A stretch of DNA of 64,000 bases, taken from the NCBI GenBank assembly GCA_025642065.1, contig JAODUP010000093.1, positions 124,001-188,000 on the forward strand. Reading direction: 5' to 3'. The notes under the pieces are model-generated. The model had not been told where the DNA came from. It was given only the letters and a program-made list of their open reading frames with translations, and did no database searches. Source of the stretch: Paralvinella palmiformis. Taxonomy: Eukaryota > Annelida > Polychaeta > Terebellida > Alvinellidae. A program made the position numbers and the translations under genes. This document shows positions 22,757 to 34,398 of the stretch, in pieces; position 1 is the stretch's first letter, and each line of letters begins with the position of its first letter.

Positions 22757-23510
22757 AGGTTATACTGAGGATGATAATAGTGTTATCACTGATGAAGAAG
22801 ATGATGATAATGTTTTGTACAGCATGCGTTTGTATTTATTGTTCTCTACACTCAACTGAGGGCTAACATTCTCTTCGAATGATTATGATTGGTCTTCTGT
22901 TAATTGTTTCCAATCAGTCTGTGAATAAAATTGTCAAAAGCTGTCTGTACACAGAATCTACAAATTGCCGAGCTGTAACTATGTACAATGAAATGAATAA
23001 ACCAATGCAGTATGCACATATATCTAAAGAGTGGAAGTTTTAAATTAAAAATACCAATTTCAGTTCTGTTCAGCTAATTTTCAATGAGAGTGTATTGAAA
23101 AGACTTGAAACTTCATCAGGATTTGAGTTTAAAACATCGGAAAAATTGCAGTTGGTCAACTGAATAAAATGTTACTTAACTTCAAGTGCCCTTCTATCTG
23201 TTGTGGTTTAAGGAATGATTTGAAACACAGTCATTTCGTGTATTGAAAGTATTTACCTAAAACGCCAATGCAGTCCTATGAGTCATGACTAATGATCACA
23301 CTCGTAGTTCAAGTAGTTCACCACTGATGTAAATATTTTAGAATTTAATAAAGCATATGATGCAATTCGTCAAGACGAACCACACCAAGAACAACAGAAT
23401 CAGTGGTTGGGTACACATATGTTTTTGCTAATTACTTTAGGACAGCACCAAATAGATGTAATTGATAGGTCAAATTCAAGTAATAAACATTCAACATATT
23501 GCACCAATAT

Positions 23511-23850
23511 AATATTGTAGATTCAATAAAGCACCCTTATTGACAGGCGCTATTCAAAAACACGATGTATGATGATGATACCACAACAAGAATAGATGTA
23601 TGCAAAACCCAACAATGAAGTTAAATATTTTTAAACTTGTAAGAGATGATGCATTTCTGGTCTTCACCGGCAAGCAGTTCCACAAAGTGAGGTCTGCTAC
23701 ACTAAACATCAATTAATTAATTACCTTTTGACTTGAATGTAGACAATAGTAGAGCAGAAGAATTGGGATGATGTGTTCATATTTTTGAGTATTTGTCATT
23801 ATGCAAACTGCACCATTCTGAATTCATTTATTTATTTGCCTCCGAAAGAG
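23511..23850 (-). mobile_element. CR1-like LINE fragment
   Basis: The reverse complement shows the family 3' end (gggtgctttattgaatctac) and then scattered matches to 1319-1480. It is more decayed than the other copies. Confidence 0.6.
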
Positions 23851-24850
23851 ATACATGATCTACCAATATGACATAGTATTAAAAATAAATATATGTATAA
23901 ATTTACTGGCTCCAAACCAATCCATTGTTAAAATTATGACAGAAAAGTCGCCCTAGATTTAGACTATTAATATTGATTCATGAAAACAAAGGAGACACTG
24001 TCTGCAATACCATTATCCAGTATCTTTCAAGATTGTGTTTAACTGTATTCATTATAAAACACGTGACAAATGTAGTCGCTGAAAGGTATATTTACCGCAA
24101 GTATACAACATTTCTCCTACCGGAATGCACACCTTTCATGGATTGAGAAAGTACAAATTTGAATTTGGTAAAACGATATAATTCATGTATTTCAAATAAT
24201 GTGCACACATTCTGAATCTTGAGTCTGTAACAATAGTTAAACTTTTGGCGGTAACTCCAAGGCTTGGATTCTGCAGTTATTCTTTGATAAAATATCCACA
24301 AGATCTTAGTAGAGGAGATTGAATTTTAACAGTGAGTAGAGTAGATTGAATATAAACAGTGAGTAGAGAAGATTCAATATAAACACAGCATAATTCGCCT
24401 TCTCTAGTTCCCTTGTAGATCTACACAGCTCTACTAATGGTCTTTCCCCGCTTAACGTACACAACCAAGTTATTGTACCAGAACACAAGTAGACCTATGC
24501 GCCGAATAATACTAAAGCTACAACTCTAGCATTAGAAAACATAATTTCTTGGGGAACGCCATCAAATCCTGCTTTTGCATCCAGTGCGCGTACATACCGG
24601 TATACAGAATATGCGGTGTTCATGCAATAGTCTAGAATACAGTGGGTAAGTACGGCTGTCTAAATGGCTTCCTCTGTTGCTAACAAATTCAAACTGAAGA
24701 TCAAGGAATTAGTGTTCCCCACATTCTCTGAGTTTCCCGGATCTTCGAAACGGTTGTTGAGATGACAATGAGTCGGTTGTGTTCTGAAATAGTTGGATAG
24801 ATGTTGGGCTTTTTAAGAGGGGAAATAAGTAATCCTAAGCGAAAAGAGAG
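23851..24850. other. intergenic, nothing recognised
   Basis: A threefold imperfect repeat of 'gagattgaatataaacagtgagtaga'-type occurs at 24313-24385. A short frame at 24666 (MASSVANKFKLKIKELV...) is open for 33 codons only. Confidence 0.35.
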
Positions 24851-25045
24851 GGGCACCTCCGTGGTCTAGCGGTAGCGTGCTGGACCACAGATCATTACCA
24901 CCCGTGATCGAATCCTGGCGTGGGCATATCTGAAGGTTGTTTCGTCTTTCACTTCGTCTCATTACCTTTGGAGCTCGCTCGGCCCATTTAGCCTACCTTG
25001 TGCACAAAAGTGGCCGTAAAACATCAATCATCATCCTAGGCGAAA
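24851..25045 (+). mobile_element. tRNA-derived SINE, best copy (S3)
   Basis: The head is tRNA-like: an A-box region GTGGTCTAGCGGTAGCGTG, and a B-box region 'tgatcgaatcc' about 35 bases later. A conserved body follows ('gggcatatctgaaggttg', 'ttcgtctcattacctttgg', 'cggcccatttagcctacc', 'gtgcacaaaagtggccg') and an ATC-type tail. Seven copies of this family are visible in the window. Confidence 0.85.
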
Positions 25046-25360
25046 AGAGTCTACTACAATTCCAAATTGCGAATGTCATCAATGCCTCCAGCACCTACTA
25101 TAGGGAACTTCTGACTTTACTGCTAAAGGGCAGACTGACACATAACGTAGTGGTTATCTACTGTTGTCCTTTATAGTCGAGTATCTTCCAATGCCATGAC
25201 TCGGATTTCCTGCTCACATTACTACATCAGAATAGAATCTATTAGAAAAGTAACCATATAACGTATCAAGCTTGATTTTAGAACTTATTTAAGCTACACT
25301 ACTTTAAGGCCCAAGTATGAAATTCATTTCTATTTATGAAATGTTGTTGTCTGACCAATT

Positions 25361-26020
25361 TAGCAGATGAAGAGTCACGACAAAGAGGGGCATTAGATGC
25401 CTGGATAAAAAAAAGTAAAGAGGAAGTAGGGGAAGTAAAATATGACATATGGGGGTAGCGGGGATTCTTCTGATATGGAATAAGAACATAAAACTGTGTC
25501 TCCTCCGTCTCCTTGTCAGGATGATGATTCAAGTGAAGAAAATAAAGGAGATTTTAGCACATTTTTGCAAAGAAAGATTTTGAGTATTTGAAGAAACCGG
25601 TTCAAGAAAACATGACAATAGTACAACATGGCCCAGGAAGATTTCTAAATAAAAGTGGTCCATTTGCTGGGAAGTCAGTTTCCAAATAGTGGCCTGAGAA
25701 AGTTTCTACAAATGGAGAAATTGTGGATAGGAAATAGTTGTTATACTCTCCATACCAGGGAAGGTATCCTACTGTTTTGTTTTCAAATGAACATCAATGT
25801 CATACTTTAGCAATGAAGGTTTTTCCTCCACTTGGAGAAAGTTTAATTCACCTGAACATGTGACAAGCCCTTCTCATAGAGCTTACACGAAGGAATATTT
25901 GAACCTTGTAGTTCGACACTAGCAATTTGACTACGATTTGAAAAAATGGAAAGCCGTAACTGACCGAGTTATCGAGGTTGTATCATTTCTGACTATTTCT
26001 ATCGACTATTCTACATATTT
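25361..26020 (+). pseudogene. decayed hAT transposase, N-terminal part
   Basis: Plus-strand frames, with stops and shifts, read ADEESRQRGALDAWIKK, then LLYSPYQGRYPTVLF, then HVTSPSHRAYTKEYLNLV and YDLKKWKAVTDRVIEVVSFL. These match the order of TTF-type zinc finger and following helices in ZMYM1-like hAT transposases (WLxYSP...F, EH..S..HR, YWxxVLxRVVxVIKFL). The catalytic part does not follow. A relic. Confidence 0.5.
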
Positions 26021-28045
26021 TGATTTAAAAATTTGTCATGAATGTTTTAATGTTATGTTAGGGGAAAGGTGCATTATATAAGTAATTACTGCTTCAAGCA
26101 TACTTCTTTTCAACATTCTATGTGTTTATTTTTATTAAAATTATGTATTATAAATGTTGAAATAAACGAATTGAATAAAATTGAATTGAATTCTGGTAAG
26201 ACAGAATCTGGCCTTTCTTAAGAATTGAGAAGAAGGAATATTTAGTTTATCGGAGCCAGAGGAAACAATCAATGAAACCTACAGGAATAATTTTAGCAAG
26301 GATCAGACTTTTGACAGAGTATGATATAATCTTAGCAGAACACTTGCAGAGAAGTTAAGAGAAACCAAAACATGTCTGTAGCTTCATTCATTCAAATTCC
26401 CGCGTTCGGTCATTAAAATGGTCATCAATAGAATAATCTGTTTAATATTGACTACCAACAATGAACAGGGACATCACGAGACTAGAGAACATCTACAGAA
26501 AATATAAAACTGAAAAGATACAATTTAAAGAGGACTGAGTTTCAGGACAAAAACACAAATATCGTCATATAATCTCTCTCCTGGACACTGTAGCATGTCT
26601 TAATAATCAATATTCGGTACACTGTCTGTATCTGGGGGAATAAACCACATGTGTTTGTGTCGGTTAGTATCACCGGACATCGTTGTTGTTGATGTTGTCA
26701 GACGTTATATGGTGTCAGAATTAGTGGCCCGAAAATCAATTTAAAACGTTGTTTGAGGGAACAAACTACTGATCGGATGATAAATAACATTTCTTTACCT
26801 TCGAGAGACAGGTTGTGGATGAAACATAATCAAGATTATCAGAAAGTTTAATCGGGCTTATTAGATTTATATTACTCTTATACAAATATTCTTAAAGCAA
26901 ATGAACAGAAAAAAAACCCATACATGGTCAATTTGGCAACCGTGGAAAACTTTGGAAAATGTCAAGTATTGAATTAGCAACTACCGTACTAGCTGCATGT
27001 CTCTCAAATCAACAGACACCAATGAGTTATTTAAAGTCACCAGATTTTCAGGAATGCTAATTAATCGCCGATATATATTTCGTCATCAACTTAATTATCG
27101 ATAGATAAATCCAGTGTCAAATTACTCAACGTGGCGTTGCCATCGAGATGGAAATACTAGAATTGGGTACAACAACAAGTGAAGAAGTCGTGCTCTAAAG
27201 AGGACGTGATGCTTGCAGAGTTTGATTTATAGAACAGCGATTCAAACAAAGGTTTGTTTAGGATTCAACTTGCAAGACGCGACTTCATCTGCAAATTCAC
27301 AGCTAGTCTTTGCACTTTTAGGTCGCACCGTAGGGCTTTCTTTACTAATAGTCGTCTACAGTTGGGCATTGCAATACTTCAATGACACGTTGACACAGTC
27401 AAGTTCTGTATCATCAATTCTACAAGTTTCATACAGAAAATAAATAATTTTGTAAGTGATAGAAATTAAGTCAAATCCAGAAAATGCTAGATGTGTACAT
27501 AACGGAGCTATCTATATCCCAATGACAGTCATCTGGTTGTGGTCCTTCACATAACTGCTCGATTTACATGAAGTTAATCTAGGTCACAAAACCAATGAAG
27601 ATATTTTTTGAAAGCAAAAATGCAGATATTGTCTACGCTTGATCTTACTTTGGGATTTTGTCAACTTTCAGCTCATCGTCTGCTGAGAAGGCAGCATTCT
27701 ACAAACACAGCGTGTACAAATTCAAGTGATTGGTATTTGACTTGACCAATGTTACATATAGAACTATCTTGGGAAAAACATCCGCATTACAAGTCTAGAT
27801 ATGCCCCTCTCCTCTCTTAATGAATCCAGACTCCAGTAGTACGAGCTCAGCATTGACCCAAAACGACCTGTTGCAGCGCACTGCGCATGCCACATGGATA
27901 GTTTCTATTAAACAAATATATGCCATTGATTGATGCTAACCGAATGATCGAAGGCTATATAATGACTACAAATGTTGAAATCTGTGAAGTCATTAGGACA
28001 GACCAAGGATATAACAGCAATAATAAAGAATCGCCTATACCCAGA
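26021..28045. other. intergenic, nothing recognised
   Basis: Several AATAAA motifs occur near 26160-26190, and a GCGCACTGCGCATGC (NRF1-like) motif lies at about 27877. No exon can be supported. A 76-codon frame at 27213-27443 is unassigned. Confidence 0.3.
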
Positions 28046-28260
28046 ACGACTAAAGGAACAGTTAACCTTTATTTCAGTTTTACCGGACGAATACAAATAT
28101 GCTCACACAATTTTAATATTAACACGATCGACCACATATTAATTAGGTCAGTTCAAAGTGCAGTAAATTGACAATATTAACTTGTCTGCAGATGCCGCAA
28201 TTCTGAAGCAAACCACAGACCGGATACTCCTGAAATATGACGTCACTTAATACAATTTAT
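28046..28260 (+). mobile_element. left part of a split TTAA-type MITE copy
   Basis: Begins taaaggaacagttaacc, compared with ttaaagggatagtccacc at 14316. It then shares 'cacatattaa.ta..tcagttcaaagtgc' and 'tgtcactta' segments with the 14316-14974 element. The matching right part lies at 30480-30660. Confidence 0.55.
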
Positions 28261-28599
28261 AAAAATTGTAAAATTTATTGAATACAAAAATACTGTATTT
28301 GTGGATATAGACATAATTGCTGGCCCTATCACATATATAGTAAACATTACCCTTACAACAGAAATATTTCTAACTGAATTTAAATGTACAAATGTACGTT
28401 ATTCCAATACACAAAACAAGTGACCCATGTTCTTTAAATAATTATCTACCAATCAGCATGTTAATAGACCCATTGCACGATGACGTCAAAAACCAAAACA
28501 AACCAGGCGTGCTTTGCATTGTGGGATTTATGGGGGGTCCGTGGTAATAACGTGATAATCCCGCCATTTTAACCTTAAACGTCAATGTTCCCGATCTGT

Positions 28600-29160
28600 T
28601 ATAATCATGCCAAAAACTAAATGTTTGTCCAGGGGTTAATTAAAGTCGTTTGAATTGGGCTATGGCTCATGGTAAGAAACTTAGTCTGCAGAATTTTGGA
28701 GTTATTGTTGCCATCGCAGAATAGTTTGGATTATTTGAAAGGTCAGCTAACAATGATTGACAATATCAAATCATAGATTCAATGTTTGAGGGATGACATT
28801 GGTGTAGAATTCCAGAGATGGTACGACGAAGCAAAGCAGCTAGCTTCACATATAGGTACGAAATGCCAAAGGTTTAGTGTAATAGGTCGAATGAACCTGC
28901 TTAGACACCCCTTCTTTATTACAAGAGATCAATTGGCATTCATTTTATTAATATCTTACTGCAACAGTTGCAGACCCATTTCCCAGCAGACAAATGCTAA
29001 CCAGCGAGCGTTTTGCTGAGTCTAATATTATCTTTAAATGTCAAACTAGGGAAGCCTCTCCCGGAGTAATTTGAATCATGGCATGATGACCTGCTAACTT
29101 CGATATCATTAGATAATAAAGTATCTAGATGATTCAATATGTGGTCCAGATAGGCTGACA
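28600..29160 (+). pseudogene. decayed hAT transposase, internal part
   Basis: The frame from 28786 reads RDDIGVEFQRWYDEAKQLAS then HIGTKCQRFSVIGR, resembling the helical insertion of ZMYM1/P52rIPK-like hAT proteins (F..WY.EA..LA...GT....R.C.R). Around 29065-29130, broken frames give SWHDDLLTSISLD, like the 'xxDLPSxxxLDxEL' block further on. Stops and shifts make it non-functional. It partly overlaps the left end of the minisatellite element. Confidence 0.45.
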
Positions 29161-29567
29161 GGGCCTATTTACCTGATAAATGAGAAAGATATTGTATAAG
29201 CATTTTGCTTATTGTCAGTTGAATAAATATGTTTACAGCAACCATAATGAAAACTACTGTTATCCAATGTTGCAAATATTACGTTGATCCAAATTTCAAA
29301 TCCACACAATTTCATAACATTGATCCAACATTGAAATCCTAATGTTGATCCAACATTAAAATTCTAACGTTGATCCAACAATGAAATCCTAACGTTGATC
29401 CAATGTTGAAATCCTAACGTTGATCCAATGTTGAAATCCTAACGTTGATCCAATGTTGAAATCCTAACGTTGATCCAATTTTCAAATCCAACCATTTTCA
29501 TAACATTGATCCAACGTCAAAGGACAACGTTGATCCAATGTTGTTCCAACATCTGGTGCCTGCTGGG
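28982..29567. mobile_element. minisatellite-bearing element with inverted CCCAGCAG ends
   Basis: The outer ends CCCAGCAGACAA (28982) and, inward from the right, CCCAGCAGGCAC (29567) are inverted. The right half is a tandem array of about 25 bp ('ctaacgttgatccaatgttg'), roughly 29279-29560. The period is itself nearly palindromic (AACGTTGATCCAACGTT). Confidence 0.55.
29279..29560. repeat. 25-bp minisatellite
   Basis: About ten copies of 'cctaacgttgatccaatgtt' plus 'gaaat'. Central copies are identical and the outer ones diverged. Confidence 0.9.
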
Positions 29568-29574
29568 TTAACAG

Positions 29575-30178
29575 CCACACTGATCCTCTCTTCAAGCAGT
29601 ATCGTCTTCTTAAAATGTCTGACTTGTATAAGCAGGGGATTATGTTATTTATGCATAACTACACTCATGACAACTACCTAGGTCGTTTCAGAATGTATGC
29701 AACTTCAATAGAAATATTCACGGTGCGTATGAAACCAAACAAGCTCAACTCTTCAATATTCCTAGAAGAAAACCCAGAATTATGAACAAACTCCCGCTCT
29801 TATATTTTCCCACCATATGAAACAAGTGGTTTATCCAGTAAGAAGTTGACACCACATTGTAACACAATAACATAACGCTAAACAAGTTGAGTACCTCGTC
29901 CCGTTATGTTCTAAATCAGTATATTTCTGTTTATCATGGTGGTGGTGTTTCGGTTGGGTACGACTACTACATGCTATTTCTCCATCATTCTGGCATGTTT
30001 TATCTTTAATCATGACATTTTATTTAATTTGGGGCTAGCAGGAAGACAATCTTTTAAAGGTTATGCTGCGCCTATCGTTTCCCCAATTATGTAATTATTA
30101 TATATTGTATTTTACGTCATTCACATATTTACTGTTGTACAATTTGGAAATGGGAAATAAATATTCCTATTCCTATAT
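29575..30178 (+). mobile_element. non-LTR retrotransposon 3' fragment
   Basis: Reads HTDPLFKQYRLLKMSDLYKQ then MLFMHNYTHDNYLGRF, the familiar C-terminal segment of Jockey/RTE-like pol proteins (HT.PLFK.L..L...DI......F.Y....N.LP..F). It ends with the tail 'gggaaataaatattcctattcctat', a short direct-repeat 3' terminus. It abuts the right end of the minisatellite element. Confidence 0.6.
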
Positions 30179-30479
30179 AATAATTAATAGTGCCCGGTTA
30201 TAACAAGGTAAATAGGGGCCAGCCAAATATGTAATTTCGGAACAAAGGCGTATTTGCAAATATTACAGTATAGTTGGTTTGAACAACCTCGTATGCTACT
30301 GAAATGGTTAAAACAGATATTGTAAAAATCCTTATGAAAATGTTGTTCTCTTGTAAGACGAAGTATCCGCCCAGCTGTCAGGTTTATTTTAATGAACCGA
30401 CGACGGCGTTAGTTAATTAGTGGATAAGTAAAGTCAGAAGGATTGCTAAACCAGAGAATCTCAGTGTGTGATCTGACTT

Positions 30480-30660
30480 GATTAGGATCGAGATGACTAC
30501 ATATGATCCTTATGCCAGCTGACGTCAGAAAACGTGACTCTCCGTCCCGCCATACAATCTGGCATTCAATGAATCCGTAATGGCGACCCTCCAGTAATTA
30601 GGATAATTTCCTTATATCTATGATATCAGATGGAGTTAGTGATAAATAGAAGATAGAGAT
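30480..30660 (+). mobile_element. right part of a split TTAA-type MITE copy
   Basis: Shares 'gtaatggcgaccctccagtaatt' region and 'tatatctatgatatcag' with 14825-14880 of the complete MITE, and lies in the same orientation as 28046-28260. Confidence 0.5.
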
Positions 30661-30693
30661 AAAAATGTATTTCCAACTTCCACAGTATAGACA

Positions 30694-30790
<97 letters not shown>

Positions 30791-30817
30791 CGCTGTGTGT
30801 GTGTGTGTGTGTGTGTA
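30694..30817. repeat. compound (TA)n-(TG)n-(CG)n-(TG)n microsatellite
   Basis: About 26 bases of TA, then about 60 of TG, then a GC run of about 12, then TG again. The whole tract alternates purine and pyrimidine. Confidence 0.95.
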
Positions 30818-31029
30818 AGCTAAATGTAATTGTAAGATATATGTGAAATGCTGATGGACCAGTGTAGCTATGAAACTGCCCCATAATACATAATAGTGAG
30901 GTTATGTGTGTGCGTGTATCACCATCAGCCAGCAACGCGGACATCAAAAAGGAAAACAATATATATATATATATACAATAAATTACAGAAAATAACATGG
31001 CAGGCAAGCATTAGTGGTAAGTTGTACTT

Positions 31030-32610
31030 TTCTCAAGTCTGACTAGCTTGAGGAAAACAATCGGGACAAAAAGAGTTGCTGCATGTTACTTGGCTTTGAT
31101 AAGAACTAAAAATGTTTGCCTTCATAACATTTTTGAATTTTGAACGAGACACGTTCTGAGACAGTGTATGAAACCATTTGTTCCATATTTTGGGAATAGC
31201 ATACAGCGGCAACTTATTGGCAGAATGGGTTTTGCACCTGGTTTCATACAAGAGATCTGATTGAGCCTAGTTGCTCGCGAGTTGGGAATGTCACAGTTAA
31301 ATCTGAACATTTGCTCAAATGAGTAGGGAAGATATTTTGTGATGAAGTCAAATACAAATAATGTTGATTGAGATATATATTGATCAGTTATTTGCATAAT
31401 ACTTGTAGCTTTCAATAATGGGTCAGTATGACTATTGAATTTTGCATTATGGGTGGTCCGAATTGCACGTTTCTGAAGTAACGCTGTACGGTGTAGTGTT
31501 TTGACATTACAATTTCCCCATGCCAATATTCCATAACATATATTAGAATATATCAGTGAAAAATACAGAGTTCCCAAGCAGTCCTTTGGTAATATGTTTT
31601 TTACTTGTTTGATTAAGAACAATTAAGGCGCTGGATATTCGCTTGTTAACATGGACGATATGATATTTTCAACTAAGATTTTCATCTATGAAGATGCCCA
31701 AGAATTTTACTGATTTCTCTTCGTAATCGTTCCCTATTCTTTTTAATATATTATTATTAATTGCAACGTTTAGCCTTGTGAAATTACATTGTTGTTGATG
31801 GGGTTATATGTTGATATAACGATATATTTAGTTTTTGTTTGATTTAGAGATAATCTGTTTGCGCAAAACCAATGGAACAATTTGTTAACTGTTTCATATG
31901 CCTCCAGAAATAACGCTTGTAAGTTGGAGTTCGACATACACAGTGTGGTGTCATCAGCAAGTGACAATATATTATCATTACACGAATTTGGTATATCATT
32001 CACATAAATGAGATACAACAAAGGACAGAGAATAGAGCCTTGAGGGACACCACATTGTATATTGAGAAGGCTGGAGCTATGACCGTCAATGTCTACAAAT
32101 TGACTTCTATTTGCTAAGTAACTTTTAAACCAATTATTATCATTTCCACGTATTCCATAAGTGTTTAGTTTATTTTAAAGTATTTCATGGTTGATGACGT
32201 CAAAAGCTTTGGACAGATCGCAAAAAATAGCCAAACTAATCTCGGGTCTTGGCTTATTATTAGATTTGGCACAATAATTTATAAGCTGAATGATTGGGTG
32301 TATAGTTGAATGCTTGGGACGAAAGCTGTATTGGTGCTTGAATAAATGGGTTCCAAAAATGACAATACCTTTTTGTACATAATTTTCTCTAATATTTTGG
32401 AAATGGCTGGTAGTAAGCTTACTGGTCTGTAGTTTTGCAGAAGACTTTGGTCAGAGGATTTGTAAATAGGAATAACCTCCGCGATTTTCAGTTCCTGTGG
32501 AACAATACCAGTAATAAACGATCTATTTATTATGCGAGTAATTACTGGCGGAGTAAAAAATGTATTTATAGTCGATAAAATATAAGCAGATAAAATTAGT
32601 GACAAATACT
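31030..32610 (-). pseudogene. decayed non-LTR retrotransposon (reverse transcriptase)
   Basis: Minus-strand frames read in order: TGIVPQELKIAEVIPIYKS and NYRPVSLLPAISKILEK (RT fingers), FRPKHSTIHPIIQLIN, DLSKAFDVINHEIL followed by a stop, GVPQGSILCPLLYLIYVND, SLADDTT (the catalytic Asp pair), then a tail with SNICYGILAWGNC and HTDPLLKATSIMQI. This is the Jockey-group RT order. The endonuclease domain is missing (5' truncation). At least three frame changes and one stop make it dead. It is unlike the CR1-type copies elsewhere in the window. Confidence 0.85.
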
Positions 32611-32740
32611 ATTCAATCGACATAAATAGGTGCCAGATAAAACAAGTGCGATGAACATAAAATAATGAGGTGCAAATATATACAAATGGCATATTAATAT
32701 ATATTATTCTAAGAAGTTCTGCCCGGCATACAATGGATTA

Positions 32741-32747
32741 ATATATA

Positions 32748-32834
<87 letters not shown>
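32741..32834. repeat. long (TA)n tract
   Basis: More than 90 bases of TA with a few phase slips; 'attaatatatatatta' flanks the left side. Confidence 0.95.
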
Positions 32835-32835
<1 letters not shown>

Positions 32836-32837
<2 letters not shown>

Positions 32838-34339
32838 CTTGCACAAACTAACCTCTATTTTTATAAGCATATTACACATTTAAGTCAACCGACCAATACT
32901 CAAGAAACTACACCGTTAACCTTAAATTCAAAAGAGCAACGACCAGAAGGATTCTTTTAAAGAAGTTAAAAAATAGCATAACTTATAAAATATTGATGCG
33001 CTTGAAACAACTTGAACGTAAGATATTCATCTCACCTTGAATAATCATTAATTTACATGTGGAAGAGCATATATTTGGCATGACACTACCTTTCTATAAT
33101 AAACTCCATGAAAGGTGGAATTATTCAATGATTCAACTACGGAGCACTGCTTGAAGTCTAGATGTTCAGCTCAAATTTATGATTCTTTCAGCCAAATGAC
33201 AATAAACCAAATCACTTCATTAGTTCAGTAGCTATTTGAAGACTTTGTACAGTAACTTTCAAGTAATATGACGAAAGATCACGGATGCCATTAACAGTGT
33301 AACAAGATCGTATCGTGTCGTGCAGTATCGATAAAAATATATTTTAGTTCCGGTTTTTTACGCTCATCAAATATTAAACGTCAAAAAAAGATGTTAAAAT
33401 TCTGATTAATCATATAAAAGAAGAAAAGATGCTGACTCTGAGTTGAATACCAATCTTTCCAATATAATCTTTCATGACAAAATATGTCACCTAAATTATG
33501 TTGCAGACTTCATGGTCTATGTTTTGTTATTATAACGTCATATGGGACACATCATGCACTTACAAGCTTCACAAATGTTGAACCTACATCACCTTTTACA
33601 AAAAAAGAACATTTTACTTAAATAGTTTTCATTTCACGCTCACTCATAAACAAAACACCATCTTTAATTAATATCTGTTTATAATGGCTAAAGGGCGTTA
33701 ATTATAGACATTAATATGCCAAAGATGAATAATTAAAGGTGTATTAATTAATCCAGTAACTTGTCTTAATCTAGTTTGAATGCATTTTGAATTACAGAAA
33801 CCCTGTCTAATACGATCTTTAATATAAGGACATTTCATCTTCTGACACAAGACTCAGAAACAGATTTGACACCTACTACAAATCCATTTGTTGTCCGACA
33901 ACAATACAAGTTCTCACTTGGATATACATTGACCATGACACGCTATATATGCTTCTCATATAATACTTCTTTAATCCGACATCACGAACTTAGACATGAA
34001 TTATCAGAGAATTGACAAACTCTCACTGCGTCAGAGCTGAAGCATTGCACACATCGTAATTCAGCTAGAAAACACTGGTATATTGATATATTTGCTGCAC
34101 AAAAGCGTAAGCTAGCTAGGTTTGTATACAGATGACCAATCAAAAGTAACGCATACTGTTTCATAAATTTGAATAATAATATATAACGCACACATATAGC
34201 CAAAAATAAAATGCGCATGCCCAGCCAAGCACACTGCTCGAAAATTTTAATCTGCGTTTGGATATAGTGTTTCTAATAATTTTCGTGAGGCATCAAGTTG
34301 AATAAATATACACTTATTTTAATCGGACTGATTCACTCT

Positions 34340-34343
<4 letters not shown>
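32836..34343. other. intergenic or intronic, nothing recognised
   Basis: AT-rich sequence without supportable exon or repeat. Confidence 0.4.

Positions 34344-34398
<55 letters not shown>
34344..34398. repeat. (TA)n-(TG)n microsatellite at the left edge of the array
   Basis: The TG run runs directly into 'tgttttagctgtgtataata', the start of the first array unit. Later units have 'gcaatgtgtgttttagctg' at the same place. Confidence 0.95.

Larger units (their letters stand above)
21721..23001 (+). other. putative TAB 3' UTR with poly(A) signals
   Basis: AATAAA hexamers at 22924-22929 and 22996-23001. The segment includes (GT)n/(TA)n at 21799-21849 and (GAT)n at about 22720-22756. No open frame with similarity is present. 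The extent is inferred from signal positions only. Confidence 0.4.

Noticed and set aside
24666..24767. 33-codon frame MASSVANKFKLKIKELV as a first exon
   Set aside because: No convincing donor and no recognisable family.
29279..29560. CRISPR array
   Set aside because: Repeats are directly adjacent without unique spacers, in animal DNA. It is a minisatellite.
30636..31007. 123-codon minus frame rich in His-Thr and Ile-Tyr
   Set aside because: It is the translation of the TA/TG/CG microsatellite.
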